Part shown: piece after piece, positions 7,343 to 13,238 of the stretch
How the letters are laid out: each line of letters opens with the position of its first letter
Position numbering within the stretch: the first letter of the stretch is position 1
NCBI GenBank assembly: GCA_034666705.1
Contig: JAXDLH010000215.1
Span: forward strand, 1-13,238
Length of the DNA stretch: 13,238 nt
Source: JAXDLH01 sp034666705
Lineage (GTDB): Bacteria; Chloroflexota; UBA6077; SHYK01
Reading direction: 5' to 3'
Position numbers and translations under genes: made by a program
Notes under the pieces: model-generated
The model's database searches: none
What the model was told of the DNA's origin: nothing
What the model saw: only the letters and a program-made list of their open reading frames with translations

Positions 7343-7488
7343 GAAAGATTCCTGGGACAGTTCCGAGGCTCAGCGCTTCTACCTTGCGGAGACCACCAAC
7401 AGCCATACTTCGGGAATCATGCTGTTCATCGGTGCATATGGGCATCCACTCCTAAAGATCCATCTACCAAACAGACTCGGCATTCTCC

Positions 7489-8124
7489 TCAAGACGACGC
7501 CTCATGAGTTGCTCGGATTTCGCCCGTTGAGGCGCTGAGAAGTTGCTCCAGGAGCCCCCATGCATCCCGGGCCAGCTCCTCACTTTGGGGATGCTCGGCT
7601 ACGCTGGCGATGCAGAGATGCAAGCCAAGGAGTACGGCAGCTACCGCGCGCGCGTTGAGCCTCGCGTGAATAGCTCCGCTGTTTTGCGCGTGAATGATCA
7701 AGGGAACAAGCTCATCCACCGTGTTCCAGAGCGGACTGGCACGATGCTCATCGCGAGGCATCGCACTGGTCGTCCCGCACAGCACCAGGGCGGGGATCGC
7801 ACAATTGCGCGACGACACGGTACGCCAGCGCCTGAAGATCTGTCGCAACTGTTCGCCAGGATCTGCATCACCGGCGGCTTCTGCATGCACGATACCCGTG
7901 AGTTGGCGAGCCGCAGATTCGGCAATGGCGGCGATGAGAGCCTCCTTCCCCGGGAAATGCAGGTAGACAGTTCCCTTGGCAACACCGGCTGCAGCGGCCA
8001 CCTCGTCGATGGTGAATGCAGTCCAACCACGGCGTGAGGCTACTCGTGTCGCCGCCTCGAGAATGCGTTCCGCGCGCTGGCGGCGCATGTCCTGCGCAAA
8101 GGCCGATGCCATCGTTACGGTCAT
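7489..8124 (-). CDS. TetR/AcrR-family transcriptional regulator
   Basis: A 211-residue protein with an N-terminal TetR DNA-binding domain (about residues 15-62). RILEAATRVASRRGW is followed by the helix-turn-helix FTIDEVAAAAGVAKGTVYLHF and then PGKEALIAAI. The C-terminal ligand/dimerisation domain (about 75-200) is alpha-helical in composition, with cysteines in NCAIPALVLCG, and matches no subgroup I can name. The ATG at 8124 has GGGG only 1 nt upstream, so the ATG at 8112 or a leaderless message are alternatives. It stands alone: 146 nt separate it from the downstream luxR-type gene, and no efflux or enzyme gene is adjacent, so its target cannot be inferred. Confidence 0.87.
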   Translation of the reverse strand: MTVTMASAFAQDMRRQRAERILEAATRVASRRGWTAFTIDEVAAAAGVAKGTVYLHFPGKEALIAAIAESAARQLTGIVHAEAAGDADPGEQLRQIFRRWRTVSSRNCAIPALVLCGTTSAMPRDEHRASPLWNTVDELVPLIIHAQNSGAIHARLNARAVAAVLLGLHLCIASVAEHPQSEELARDAWGLLEQLLSASTGEIRATHEASS

Positions 8125-8560
8125 TCCCCAACTAAGCGGTCATATCCCACCGGAAGAGTAGGTCCGGCAATGCGTGAGTGTCAAGTGAATGGTGAGCGTG
8201 CTCCTTGGCTTGGATGCACCCCCGCCGCGCTGAGGAAACAAGGGGGTACGGGCTTTCGGCAACGCCGATGGGCAGCGCCTCCCGGCCTCCGACGCTGCGA
8301 GTTTTGCTGGTCTAGACCGGAGCAGGAGGCAAATTGCGTGGCGTTGCTAGGAAATATCACGGATGAGGCGAATCATCGCACCGTCTATGACAATGCCTCA
8401 AGGCGTGTGCGCTTCACTTTGGCGCGAGTCGAGTATCGGAAACGCGGAGTTGAGCGAGGATGGCCAATCGGCCCGATTCCCGATCCGAAAGGACCAAGTC
8501 GTATCGATCCTACAAGCCTGGGACCGGGGCTAGATCAATGGACGCGAACCTGCGGAACGC
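8125..8560. other. Gene-free interval between tetR and the NarL-type regulator
   Basis: 436 nt without a convincing gene. A plus-strand frame starting at 8170 continues into the antisense of the response regulator, but it has no family resemblance and no good Shine-Dalgarno. The interval should hold the promoter of the tetR-type gene and the end of the two-component transcript. The only structure noticed is a 10-bp perfect palindrome, GGTCTAGACC, at 8309-8318. No terminator with a T-run was found. Confidence 0.5.
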
Positions 8561-9202
8561 TCAGGCGAGCCCACGACGAACGCCTTCGGCTGCGGCCTGC
8601 GCTCGGGTCCGGACTTGCATCTTGGCAAAGATCTCCTGGAGCCGTCGCTTCACCGACGTCGTGCTCCAATGGCACACATCGGCGATATCCGCGTTGCTGG
8701 CCCCTTCCGCCAGCAGCGTCAGCAACTGGCCCTCCTCCGCGGTGAGTCCAACCTCGGCCAGCATCTGAGCGTGTCGCAGGCCGGCAAATTGCTGCAGGAC
8801 GCGGTCCAGCAGTGCAGGGCTCAACAGCCGCTCGCCGCGGTGCACGGTGCGGATCGCATCGACGAGCGTCTCATCAGACGCACTCTTCATCAGATAGGCA
8901 TGGGCGCCAGCCTGGAGCGCACGCACGAGGTAGCCATCGTCGTCGTAGCTCGTCAGGATGATTACCCGGGGCGCCGGTTCGCAGGAGCGCAGGCGCTCGG
9001 TCACCTGGATTCCGTCGAGACCACCCAGCCGGATATCCATCAGGACGACATCGGGTTGGCTCCTCGTGACCGCAGCCACCGCGGCTGGCCCGCTGGCTGC
9101 TTCGCCTATGACCCGGACGTCCGGATAACTCGCTAGCAGGGACCGAAGCCCATGGCGGACGACGGGGTGATCGTCGACGACGAGCACCGTGATGGGCGTC
9201 AC
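8561..9202 (-). CDS. NarL/LuxR-family response regulator
   Basis: A 213-residue response regulator with an intact receiver (about 4-122): D10/D11, phosphoacceptor D56 in LMDIRLGGLDG, the TS dyad (84-85) and K106 in AYLMKSAS. A LuxR-type helix-turn-helix (about 150-210) contains LLAEGASNADIADVCHWSTTSVKRRLQEI. The start is GTG at 9202, whose first four bases (GTGA) contain the stop of the kinase gene, so the pair is translationally coupled. It is expected to be phosphorylated by that GAF/HisKA_3 kinase and to act as a DNA-binding regulator; its targets are unknown. In contrast to the orphan regulator at 6662-7342, all phosphorylation residues are retained. Confidence 0.93.
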   Translation of the reverse strand: MTPITVLVVDDHPVVRHGLRSLLASYPDVRVIGEAASGPAAVAAVTRSQPDVVLMDIRLGGLDGIQVTERLRSCEPAPRVIILTSYDDDGYLVRALQAGAHAYLMKSASDETLVDAIRTVHRGERLLSPALLDRVLQQFAGLRHAQMLAEVGLTAEEGQLLTLLAEGASNADIADVCHWSTTSVKRRLQEIFAKMQVRTRAQAAAEGVRRGLA

Positions 9203-10539
9203 CGGTCCGCCATAGCCGATTCGAGCGGCACTCGGACTGTCACCGTCGTGCCTCCACCCGGATGACTGTCGACCCGCAGCTTCCCACCCACACGGCTGGC
9301 ACGCTCGGCCATCCCCACCAGGCCGAGGCGTTGGTTGTCACGCACCGCTTGCGTGTCAAATCCGCGGCCGTCGTCGACCACGGTCAACGTAACCGCTTCC
9401 GCGGCAAAGTCGAGCTGCACACGAGCGGCGCTGGCCGCGGCGTGCTGGGCGATGTTGTTGAGCGCCTCCTGCATGATCCGGTACAGGCCGATCTCTACCT
9501 CTAAGGGGAGGCGCAACGGCTCGCCCTGGATCTGGGCTACCGTCGGGATCCCCGTGTACCCACGGAATCGCGCCACGTAGCGGCCGACACTTTCCGCAAG
9601 TCCCAGGTCGTCGAGGCTTGGCGGGCGCAGCTCGAAGATGATCCGCCGCAACTCGTGATCCACTTGCTGCAGCACCGACCGAATCTGGCGGTGCGCGCGG
9701 GCCGCGCCTGCCTCGTCGTGCGCGGCGAGGCGCTCGCTGGCGGCCTTGAGCTCGAACGTTGCGCCAATGATCAACTGGGTCATGCCATCGTGCATATCGT
9801 GCGCGATGCGCTCCCGCTCACGCTCCTGGATGGCGAGCGTCTCCACCACCAGCATCTGTAGTTGTTCAGCACGACGAGTGAGCTCCTGCGAGGTAAGCTC
9901 CAACGTCGCAATTCGTTGTACTGTCTCAGCTTCGAGGTCAGCCTTACTCAGGCGAAGCTCCTCGAACGGGCTTGCCTTGAAGATAGCGAGCGCCACTTGC
10001 GAGGCATATGCGGAAAGGAGCAATTCGTCCTCACCGTCGTACTGGCCCAGACGATTCGCAACCCCGATCATGCCGATGGGCTTGCCGATTACCCGCAGGG
10101 GTATCCCCAGAAACGTGCGCACCGGCGGATGGCCGCGAGGTTGCCCCACCCGTCTGGGGTCGTGCAGCACGTCGTCAGATATGACGGGCGTCGCATCGCG
10201 CGCGGCCTGGGAGAAGACGTTGGGTCGCAACGGGATGTGATGGTAACGACGGAAGAAGTCGGGCGAGGGTCTGAAGCCCTGGATGGCGACGACGTCCATC
10301 GCCGAGAGATCCTCATTATTGAGCCCGATGAACCCGAACGCCGACTCAGTGAGCGCCAGGCAGTCGGCGAGTGCCTTGTCGAACACGCCGTGCAGGTCCA
10401 GCGGATGCACCAGAATCCCGATGGACATCCGGTGGAGGGCGTCGAGCCGGGCTCGCTGCGGCAGCTGTGTATCCAACGCCCGCCGCATCGCATCGACGAA
10501 CTGCTGCTGGTCGAGCACGTGGAACGGTTCCTGCGCCAT
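9199..10539 (-). CDS. GAF-domain sensor histidine kinase (HisKA_3, NarX/DesK type)
   Basis: A 446-residue soluble kinase without membrane segments. Residues about 45-190 form a GAF domain (RTFLGIPLRV, IGMIGVANRLGQYDG, then a closing helix LLLSAYASQVALAI). Residues about 198-240 are a coiled-coil linker rich in Glu and Leu. HisKA_3 follows at about 241-305, with the phospho-histidine H250 in RIAHDMHDG and the usual ELRPPSLDDLGL block at 303-314. The HATPase domain has N-box EALNNIAQH (358-366), G1 DDGRGF (389-394) and a G2 region LGLVGMAERA. I chose the ATG at 10539 because GAGG at 10546-10549 is 6 nt upstream; a longer frame from 10689 adds 50 residues of arginine-rich, non-domain sequence. 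GAF domains bind small molecules, cyclic nucleotides or haem, and nothing here identifies the ligand. It forms a two-component pair with the overlapping regulator gene downstream. Confidence 0.93.
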   Translation of the reverse strand: MAQEPFHVLDQQQFVDAMRRALDTQLPQRARLDALHRMSIGILVHPLDLHGVFDKALADCLALTESAFGFIGLNNEDLSAMDVVAIQGFRPSPDFFRRYHHIPLRPNVFSQAARDATPVISDDVLHDPRRVGQPRGHPPVRTFLGIPLRVIGKPIGMIGVANRLGQYDGEDELLLSAYASQVALAIFKASPFEELRLSKADLEAETVQRIATLELTSQELTRRAEQLQMLVVETLAIQERERERIAHDMHDGMTQLIIGATFELKAASERLAAHDEAGAARAHRQIRSVLQQVDHELRRIIFELRPPSLDDLGLAESVGRYVARFRGYTGIPTVAQIQGEPLRLPLEVEIGLYRIMQEALNNIAQHAAASAARVQLDFAAEAVTLTVVDDGRGFDTQAVRDNQRLGLVGMAERASRVGGKLRVDSHPGGGTTVTVRVPLESAMADR

Positions 10540-10545
10540 GGCGTG

Positions 10546-10549
10546 CCTC
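10546..10549 (-). promoter_or_regulatory. Shine-Dalgarno sequence deciding the GAF kinase start
   Basis: GAGG on the minus strand, 6 nt before the ATG at 10539. It supports the 446-residue form over a longer frame that begins at 10689. Confidence 0.5.
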
Positions 10550-10784
10550 GGAAGCCGGTCGTCGGCCGCTAACGAATCAGCTGAACCGCATACGAGAAAC
10601 ATACCACGGCTCTTCAGAGAACCCTGCGCGCATCTCCCCGGGTGGAGAGTGAGACGGCAGATGCGCCGTGCCCCGAACACTCCAGCCATGAGTCCGTTGA
10701 TCTTCGAGGAGATACAACTGCTATTGCGGTCTAGAGAGTCAATACCGCCTGCTCGCTAAGCTGAGGCGAACGGGGAAATCCGCA

Positions 10785-11459
10785 TCAGGGTTGCGATGCC
10801 GAACCCGGCGGAGTGAGGGCGTCCGCAGTCGGAGCGGTTGACCATCCAGCGTGAAGCGCCTCACTGAGGAACTGCACCAGCAAGTCCAGCTCGTTCTCCA
10901 TCGTCGGGAGCTGTTCGGTCCAGACCCTGGGCAGGAACGTCCCGAGCAGCGCGCGGATGCAGACAGCCAGCGCGGTCGCGTCCCACCAGGCCCCCCGCAG
11001 GAGGCCCTCGTCGCGACCTCGGTCGAGCGCGGCTACCATCAACTGCCGCAGCGTGTCTTGCTGGGGATAGGGGCACTGGGTCTGGTGAAGACAGCATGGG
11101 TAGGAGAGCTGCCAACGGTCGCCGGCGGCGGCCTGGGTAGTCGCCTCCGCGAGGGCGTCCCGAGTGTAGCCCCGCAGGGCGGCGACGAACGCTTCCGCCG
11201 CCAGATGCGTCGTCAGTTGGCTGGCGCATCGCGCGCCGGATGCTTCGAGTACGCTGAGGATGAGGTCAGTACGACTGGGGAAATGCCCGTAGATGGTACC
11301 CTTGGCGATCCCCACCGAACCGGCGACTTCGTCCATGGTAAACATGAGGCAGCCTCGCCGCACCATCAAGTCTTCTGTGACGGCTATGATCTCGGCTTCC
11401 CGAAGCGCGCGCGCCCGAACGCCGAATCGCTCTGCCAAGATCGTCCTCGTCGACCTCAC
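10785..11459 (-). CDS. TetR/AcrR-family transcriptional regulator
   Basis: A 224-residue regulator with a TetR helix-turn-helix at about residues 20-66: FTMDEVAGSVGIAKGTIYGHFPSR, split as MDEVAGSVGIAKGTIYGHF plus PSR. The C-terminal domain (about 80-205) is unusual in holding a cysteine-containing segment YPCCLHQTQCPYP (cysteines near 131, 132 and 137), which might bind metal or respond to redox change. The listed start is GTG at 11459, which has no Shine-Dalgarno. A TTG at 11438 has GAGG 6 nt upstream (11445-11448) and would give 217 residues, starting LAERFG with an initiator Met. The gene is divergent from thiO with a 212-nt shared upstream region, and a short palindrome (11463-11475) touches its start, consistent with autoregulation. 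Its ligand is unknown. Confidence 0.86.
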   Translation of the reverse strand: MRSTRTILAERFGVRARALREAEIIAVTEDLMVRRGCLMFTMDEVAGSVGIAKGTIYGHFPSRTDLILSVLEASGARCASQLTTHLAAEAFVAALRGYTRDALAEATTQAAAGDRWQLSYPCCLHQTQCPYPQQDTLRQLMVAALDRGRDEGLLRGAWWDATALAVCIRALLGTFLPRVWTEQLPTMENELDLLVQFLSEALHAGWSTAPTADALTPPGSASQP

Positions 11460-11462
11460 TGG

Positions 11463-11475
11463 GTCAAAATATGAC
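11463..11475. promoter_or_regulatory. Short inverted repeat upstream of the TetR gene, possible operator
   Basis: GTCA-AAATA-TGAC, a 4-bp inverted repeat around an AT-rich 5-nt centre, starts 3 nt upstream of the GTG at 11459. TetR repressors often bind palindromes overlapping their own promoter. The repeat is short and could arise by chance. Confidence 0.25.
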
Positions 11476-11671
11476 TAATCGTACAGAATACGCGGATTCA
11501 CGGAAAGTCGACTATGACGCGTTGGCCTACTGCATCCATACCGCTACATCGATGATGGGCCCCATGAAGGTGTCTGCACCGCCCCCGCCGGGTAGTTCCC
11601 GTGCGAGCAATCGGGTAGTCCGTTGCCATCCGGTTGGGTGGGTTGTACCAAACATGTCACAATAGCTGGCT

Positions 11672-12793
11672 ATGATCGATCGGATTCCCGATGTGCTCGT
11701 CGTCGGGGGCGGACTCATCGGCTGCTCCATTGCGTATGCGCTGGCGTGCGAGGGCGCGAAGGTCACTGTCGTCGAGCGGGCCGGCATCGGCGCAGAAGCA
11801 TCGAGCGCCGCTGCGGGCATTCTCGCGCCCCGCGCCCATGCCACCGAAGGAGCTCTTTTCCCCTTCGCGATGGCGAGCCATGCTCGCTACCCGGCCTGGA
11901 TAGCGGCGATCCGGGAGGAAACGCCGCTCGACGTGGAGTACATACGATCTGGCGTGCTGCACGTCGCGATCACCGACGCCGAGGGGCGGCTGCTTCGCGA
12001 GCGAGCCGACCGACTTCGCGCTGACGGACACGACGTCACGTGGCTGGAGCCGTTCGATGTGCTGTCTCACGAGCCGGCTCTGAACGCACGGATCCGGGGT
12101 GGTATGTTCGACGTGGATGCATACCACGTAAACCCATCCCGCCTGACGCAGGCGGTCGCCCAGGCCGCGGCCCGACATGGTGTGCATTTCGTGCTCGGCG
12201 GAGAAGTCCAGGGAATAGGAGGGAGCGCTGGGCGCGCGACCGCCGTGCGCACTGCTACCGGCGCGATCAGCGGCGACCACATTGTGCTCGCCACGGGCGC
12301 GTGGATGGCAACGGCGGGCGACTGGCTGGGGATGGCGATCCCCATCGCACCAGCGCGCGGCCAGATCCTCGCGCTTTCCGCCATGCCTTCGCCGATCCAG
12401 ACCATCATCTGGGGCGAAGCAGCGTACCTGCTGCCGCGATTCGACGGGTCGATCGTGCTTGGCGCCACCGTAGAGCACGTCGGCTTCGACCGGCGGCTCA
12501 CAGCCTCCGGTATCAACTGGCTCCTGGAGCAGATCCCTGCACTATGCCCTGTGCTGCGCAACGCCACGTTTTTGCGGGCCTGGACCGGCTTCCGGCCGAT
12601 GGCGCCGGATGAGCTGCCCATCATTGGACGGGCGCCCGGTTGGGACAACGTGACGATCGCGACAGGTCATCATCGCAATGGCATTACCCTGGCACCGATC
12701 ACCGCGGAACTGGTAGCCCGCCTCGTGCTCCACGAGGAATCCGACCAGCTAATCGAGCCATTCAGACCGGCGCGTTTCCTGCCACCGACGTGA
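11672..12793 (+). CDS. thiO: Glycine oxidase ThiO (FAD-dependent)
   Basis: A 373-residue flavoenzyme of the D-amino-acid oxidase family. ThiO oxidises glycine to the imine (dehydroglycine), which supplies the C2-N3 unit of the thiazole ring of thiamine in aerobes. The FAD-binding Rossmann motif VVGGGLIGCSIAYALA (10-25, G12/G14/G17) is followed by E35, which contacts the ribose, and SSAAAGILAP (44-53). Substrate-site residues known from the Bacillus enzyme appear at a constant offset: Tyr252 (AYLLPR), Arg308 (WTGFRPM) and Arg335 (GHHRNGITLAP). Length matches the family (about 370). The ATG at 11672 follows a stop closely, and only a weak CTGG lies upstream, so initiation may be inefficient. 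No other thiamine gene and no TPP riboswitch was seen beside it. It is the only large plus-strand gene and ends at the hairpin at 12856-12888. Confidence 0.92.
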   Translation: MIDRIPDVLVVGGGLIGCSIAYALACEGAKVTVVERAGIGAEASSAAAGILAPRAHATEGALFPFAMASHARYPAWIAAIREETPLDVEYIRSGVLHVAITDAEGRLLRERADRLRADGHDVTWLEPFDVLSHEPALNARIRGGMFDVDAYHVNPSRLTQAVAQAAARHGVHFVLGGEVQGIGGSAGRATAVRTATGAISGDHIVLATGAWMATAGDWLGMAIPIAPARGQILALSAMPSPIQTIIWGEAAYLLPRFDGSIVLGATVEHVGFDRRLTASGINWLLEQIPALCPVLRNATFLRAWTGFRPMAPDELPIIGRAPGWDNVTIATGHHRNGITLAPITAELVARLVLHEESDQLIEPFRPARFLPPT

Positions 12794-12855
12794 GTCGCGA
12801 TGCGGCACTCGAGTCAAAGCCCTCAGCCAGACGAAACCGACTCCTTGAGACGTCA

Positions 12856-12888
12856 GAAGCGCTCTCCCGACATGCGGGAGAGCGCTTC
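12856..12888. terminator. Perfect 14-bp hairpin between convergent transcripts
   Basis: GAAGCGCTCTCCCG (12856-12869) and its exact reverse complement (12875-12888) flank a 5-nt loop. It lies 63 nt after the thiO stop and 40 nt beyond the stop of the 26-codon minus-strand gene. The plus-strand tail has only a TTT after a further 9 nt, so this is a strong stem with a weak T-run. It can form from either strand and probably serves both transcripts. Confidence 0.7.
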
Positions 12889-12927
12889 CTCGTGAGGTTT
12901 ACGAGAGGATAGGCCGGGGTGATGTAC

Positions 12928-13008
12928 TTAACGGGCGCGGTTTGGGACAAATGCCCAGGCAAGAATGATCGCCGCAAAGGAAAGCAGGCCCACCGCTGAC
13001 TCTACCAT
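12928..13008 (-). CDS. Small single-helix membrane peptide, 26 residues
   Basis: A very short gene, below the usual length cut-offs. The ATG at 13008 is preceded by GGAG (13017-13020) with 8 nt spacing. The peptide has an acidic start (MVES), a hydrophobic stretch AVGLLSFAAIILAWAFV long enough to cross the membrane, and a basic end (PNRAR), so the N-terminus would be predicted outside by the positive-inside rule. It begins 28 nt after the stop of a related 43-codon gene and is probably co-transcribed with it. The shared core (SFAA, WA, P, basic end) supports real coding. Function is unknown. KdpF-like or other transporter-associated miniproteins are possible by size, but no kdp gene follows. 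Confidence 0.6.
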   Translation of the reverse strand: MVESAVGLLSFAAIILAWAFVPNRAR

Positions 13009-13036
13009 TGGTATTTCTCCAGCGAAGGATGCGTGC

Positions 13037-13168
13037 TTAGGCGAGAGCTTCGCGCGGTGCGACGCTCGCCTTGTGCGCCACAATTCCAATGCGCTTCGAC
13101 GGCGCGACGGCCCACAGAATCACGAGTGCTGCAAATGAGATGAGCGCTGCAATTGCCTCGAACCCCAT
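13037..13168 (-). CDS. Small single-helix membrane peptide, 43 residues
   Basis: The ATG at 13168 has a strong Shine-Dalgarno, GGAGG (13177-13181), with 8 nt spacing. Residues about 3-22 form one hydrophobic segment (FEAIAALISFAALVILWAVA), followed by a basic tail (PSKRIG, then HKASVAPREALA). No catalytic motif is present. It resembles the 26-residue peptide encoded 28 nt downstream: ISFAALVILWAVAP against LSFAAIILAWAFVP. The pair looks like a diverged tandem duplication. The gene lies near the window end, so whether it is the tail of a longer operon or has its own promoter cannot be seen. Function is unknown; a small subunit or modulator of a membrane complex is a reasonable guess. Confidence 0.62.
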   Translation of the reverse strand: MGFEAIAALISFAALVILWAVAPSKRIGIVAHKASVAPREALA

Positions 13169-13238
13169 TTTGATTCCCTCCGCCGAAACTGCTGGTGTCC
13201 TGCCTCAATACTACGTCCGCCGGCAATGCAGCCGTATA

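Noticed and set aside
7295..7456. Possible minus-strand short frame (about 43 codons) between the tetR and luxR-type genes, starting near an AGGAG
   Set aside because: The purine motif is only 3 nt from the ATG, the frame runs into the luxR-type gene, and the peptide shows no motif or membrane segment.
8309..8318. Perfect 10-bp palindrome GGTCTAGACC as an operator for the upstream TetR gene
   Set aside because: It is about 185 nt from the gene start, is not repeated beside either TetR gene, and is short enough to occur by chance.
8170..8745. Plus-strand frame of 191 codons over the gene-free interval
   Set aside because: No good Shine-Dalgarno, no family resemblance, and its last third is antisense to the response regulator. 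The part in 8170-8560 is not excluded as an orphan gene but has no support.
10737..10742. TTGACT as a -35 box for the GAF kinase gene
   Set aside because: No convincing -10 element lies at 16-18 nt (only weak matches at 19 nt).
11471..11665. Plus-strand 64-codon frame just upstream of thiO
   Set aside because: No Shine-Dalgarno, Pro/Ser-rich translation without pattern, and it occupies the divergent promoter region of the TetR gene and thiO.
12928..13168. The small membrane peptides as KdpF of a potassium-transport operon
   Set aside because: Size fits, but no kdpA follows in the direction of transcription; the next feature is the convergent terminator and thiO.
1..13238. CRISPR arrays, tRNA/rRNA genes, insertion sequences or prophage genes
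   Set aside because: No regularly spaced repeats, tRNA-like cloverleaf, transposase or phage-like coding sequence was recognised by eye on either strand.

Overview
The window comes from a fairly GC-rich bacterium. It is dominated by cytoplasmic signal-transduction genes, nearly all on the minus strand, with short gaps, 1-11 nt overlaps and several GTG starts. Protein content (globin-type RsbR, RsbS, RsbT, a SpoIIE/PP2C-type RsbX, multi-PAS kinases and receiver-cyclase proteins) would fit a Chloroflexota lineage such as Thermomicrobia/Sphaerobacterales. That placement is an impression from sequence resemblance, not a tested result.

Block A (minus strand, 6351 down to 1) is a compact stressosome operon: rsbR (N-terminal globin-like sensor plus STAS), rsbS (STAS scaffold), rsbT (GHKL switch kinase), an rsbX-like PP2C phosphatase, a 1003-residue multi-PAS hybrid histidine kinase, and a receiver plus class III nucleotide cyclase protein cut by the window edge. 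A sigma-A-like promoter with an adjacent palindrome lies upstream of rsbR (6504-6563). No sigma factor, RsbU, RsbV or RsbW is present. Instead the hybrid kinase begins with a domain resembling the RsbT-binding N-terminus of RsbU. The reading I favour is sensor globin -> RsbR/RsbS -> RsbT -> histidine kinase -> receiver-cyclase, so that the output would be phosphotransfer and perhaps a cyclic nucleotide rather than a partner-switched sigma factor.

Block B (minus strand, 6662-8124) holds an orphan NarL/LuxR-type regulator, whose receiver domain has lost every phosphorylation residue, and a TetR-family repressor. A 436-nt stretch (8125-8560) with no convincing gene follows.

Block C (minus strand, 8561-10539) is a conventional two-component pair: a soluble GAF/HisKA_3 kinase and a NarL-type response regulator whose GTG start overlaps the kinase stop. 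A second TetR regulator (10785-11459, minus) is divergent from thiO (11672-12793, plus), which encodes a glycine oxidase with recognisable active-site residues. A perfect 14-bp hairpin ends the thiO unit.

Block D (minus strand, 12928-13168) contains two very short genes of 26 and 43 codons. Each has a good Shine-Dalgarno sequence. They encode related single-helix membrane peptides and are easily missed by ordinary gene callers.
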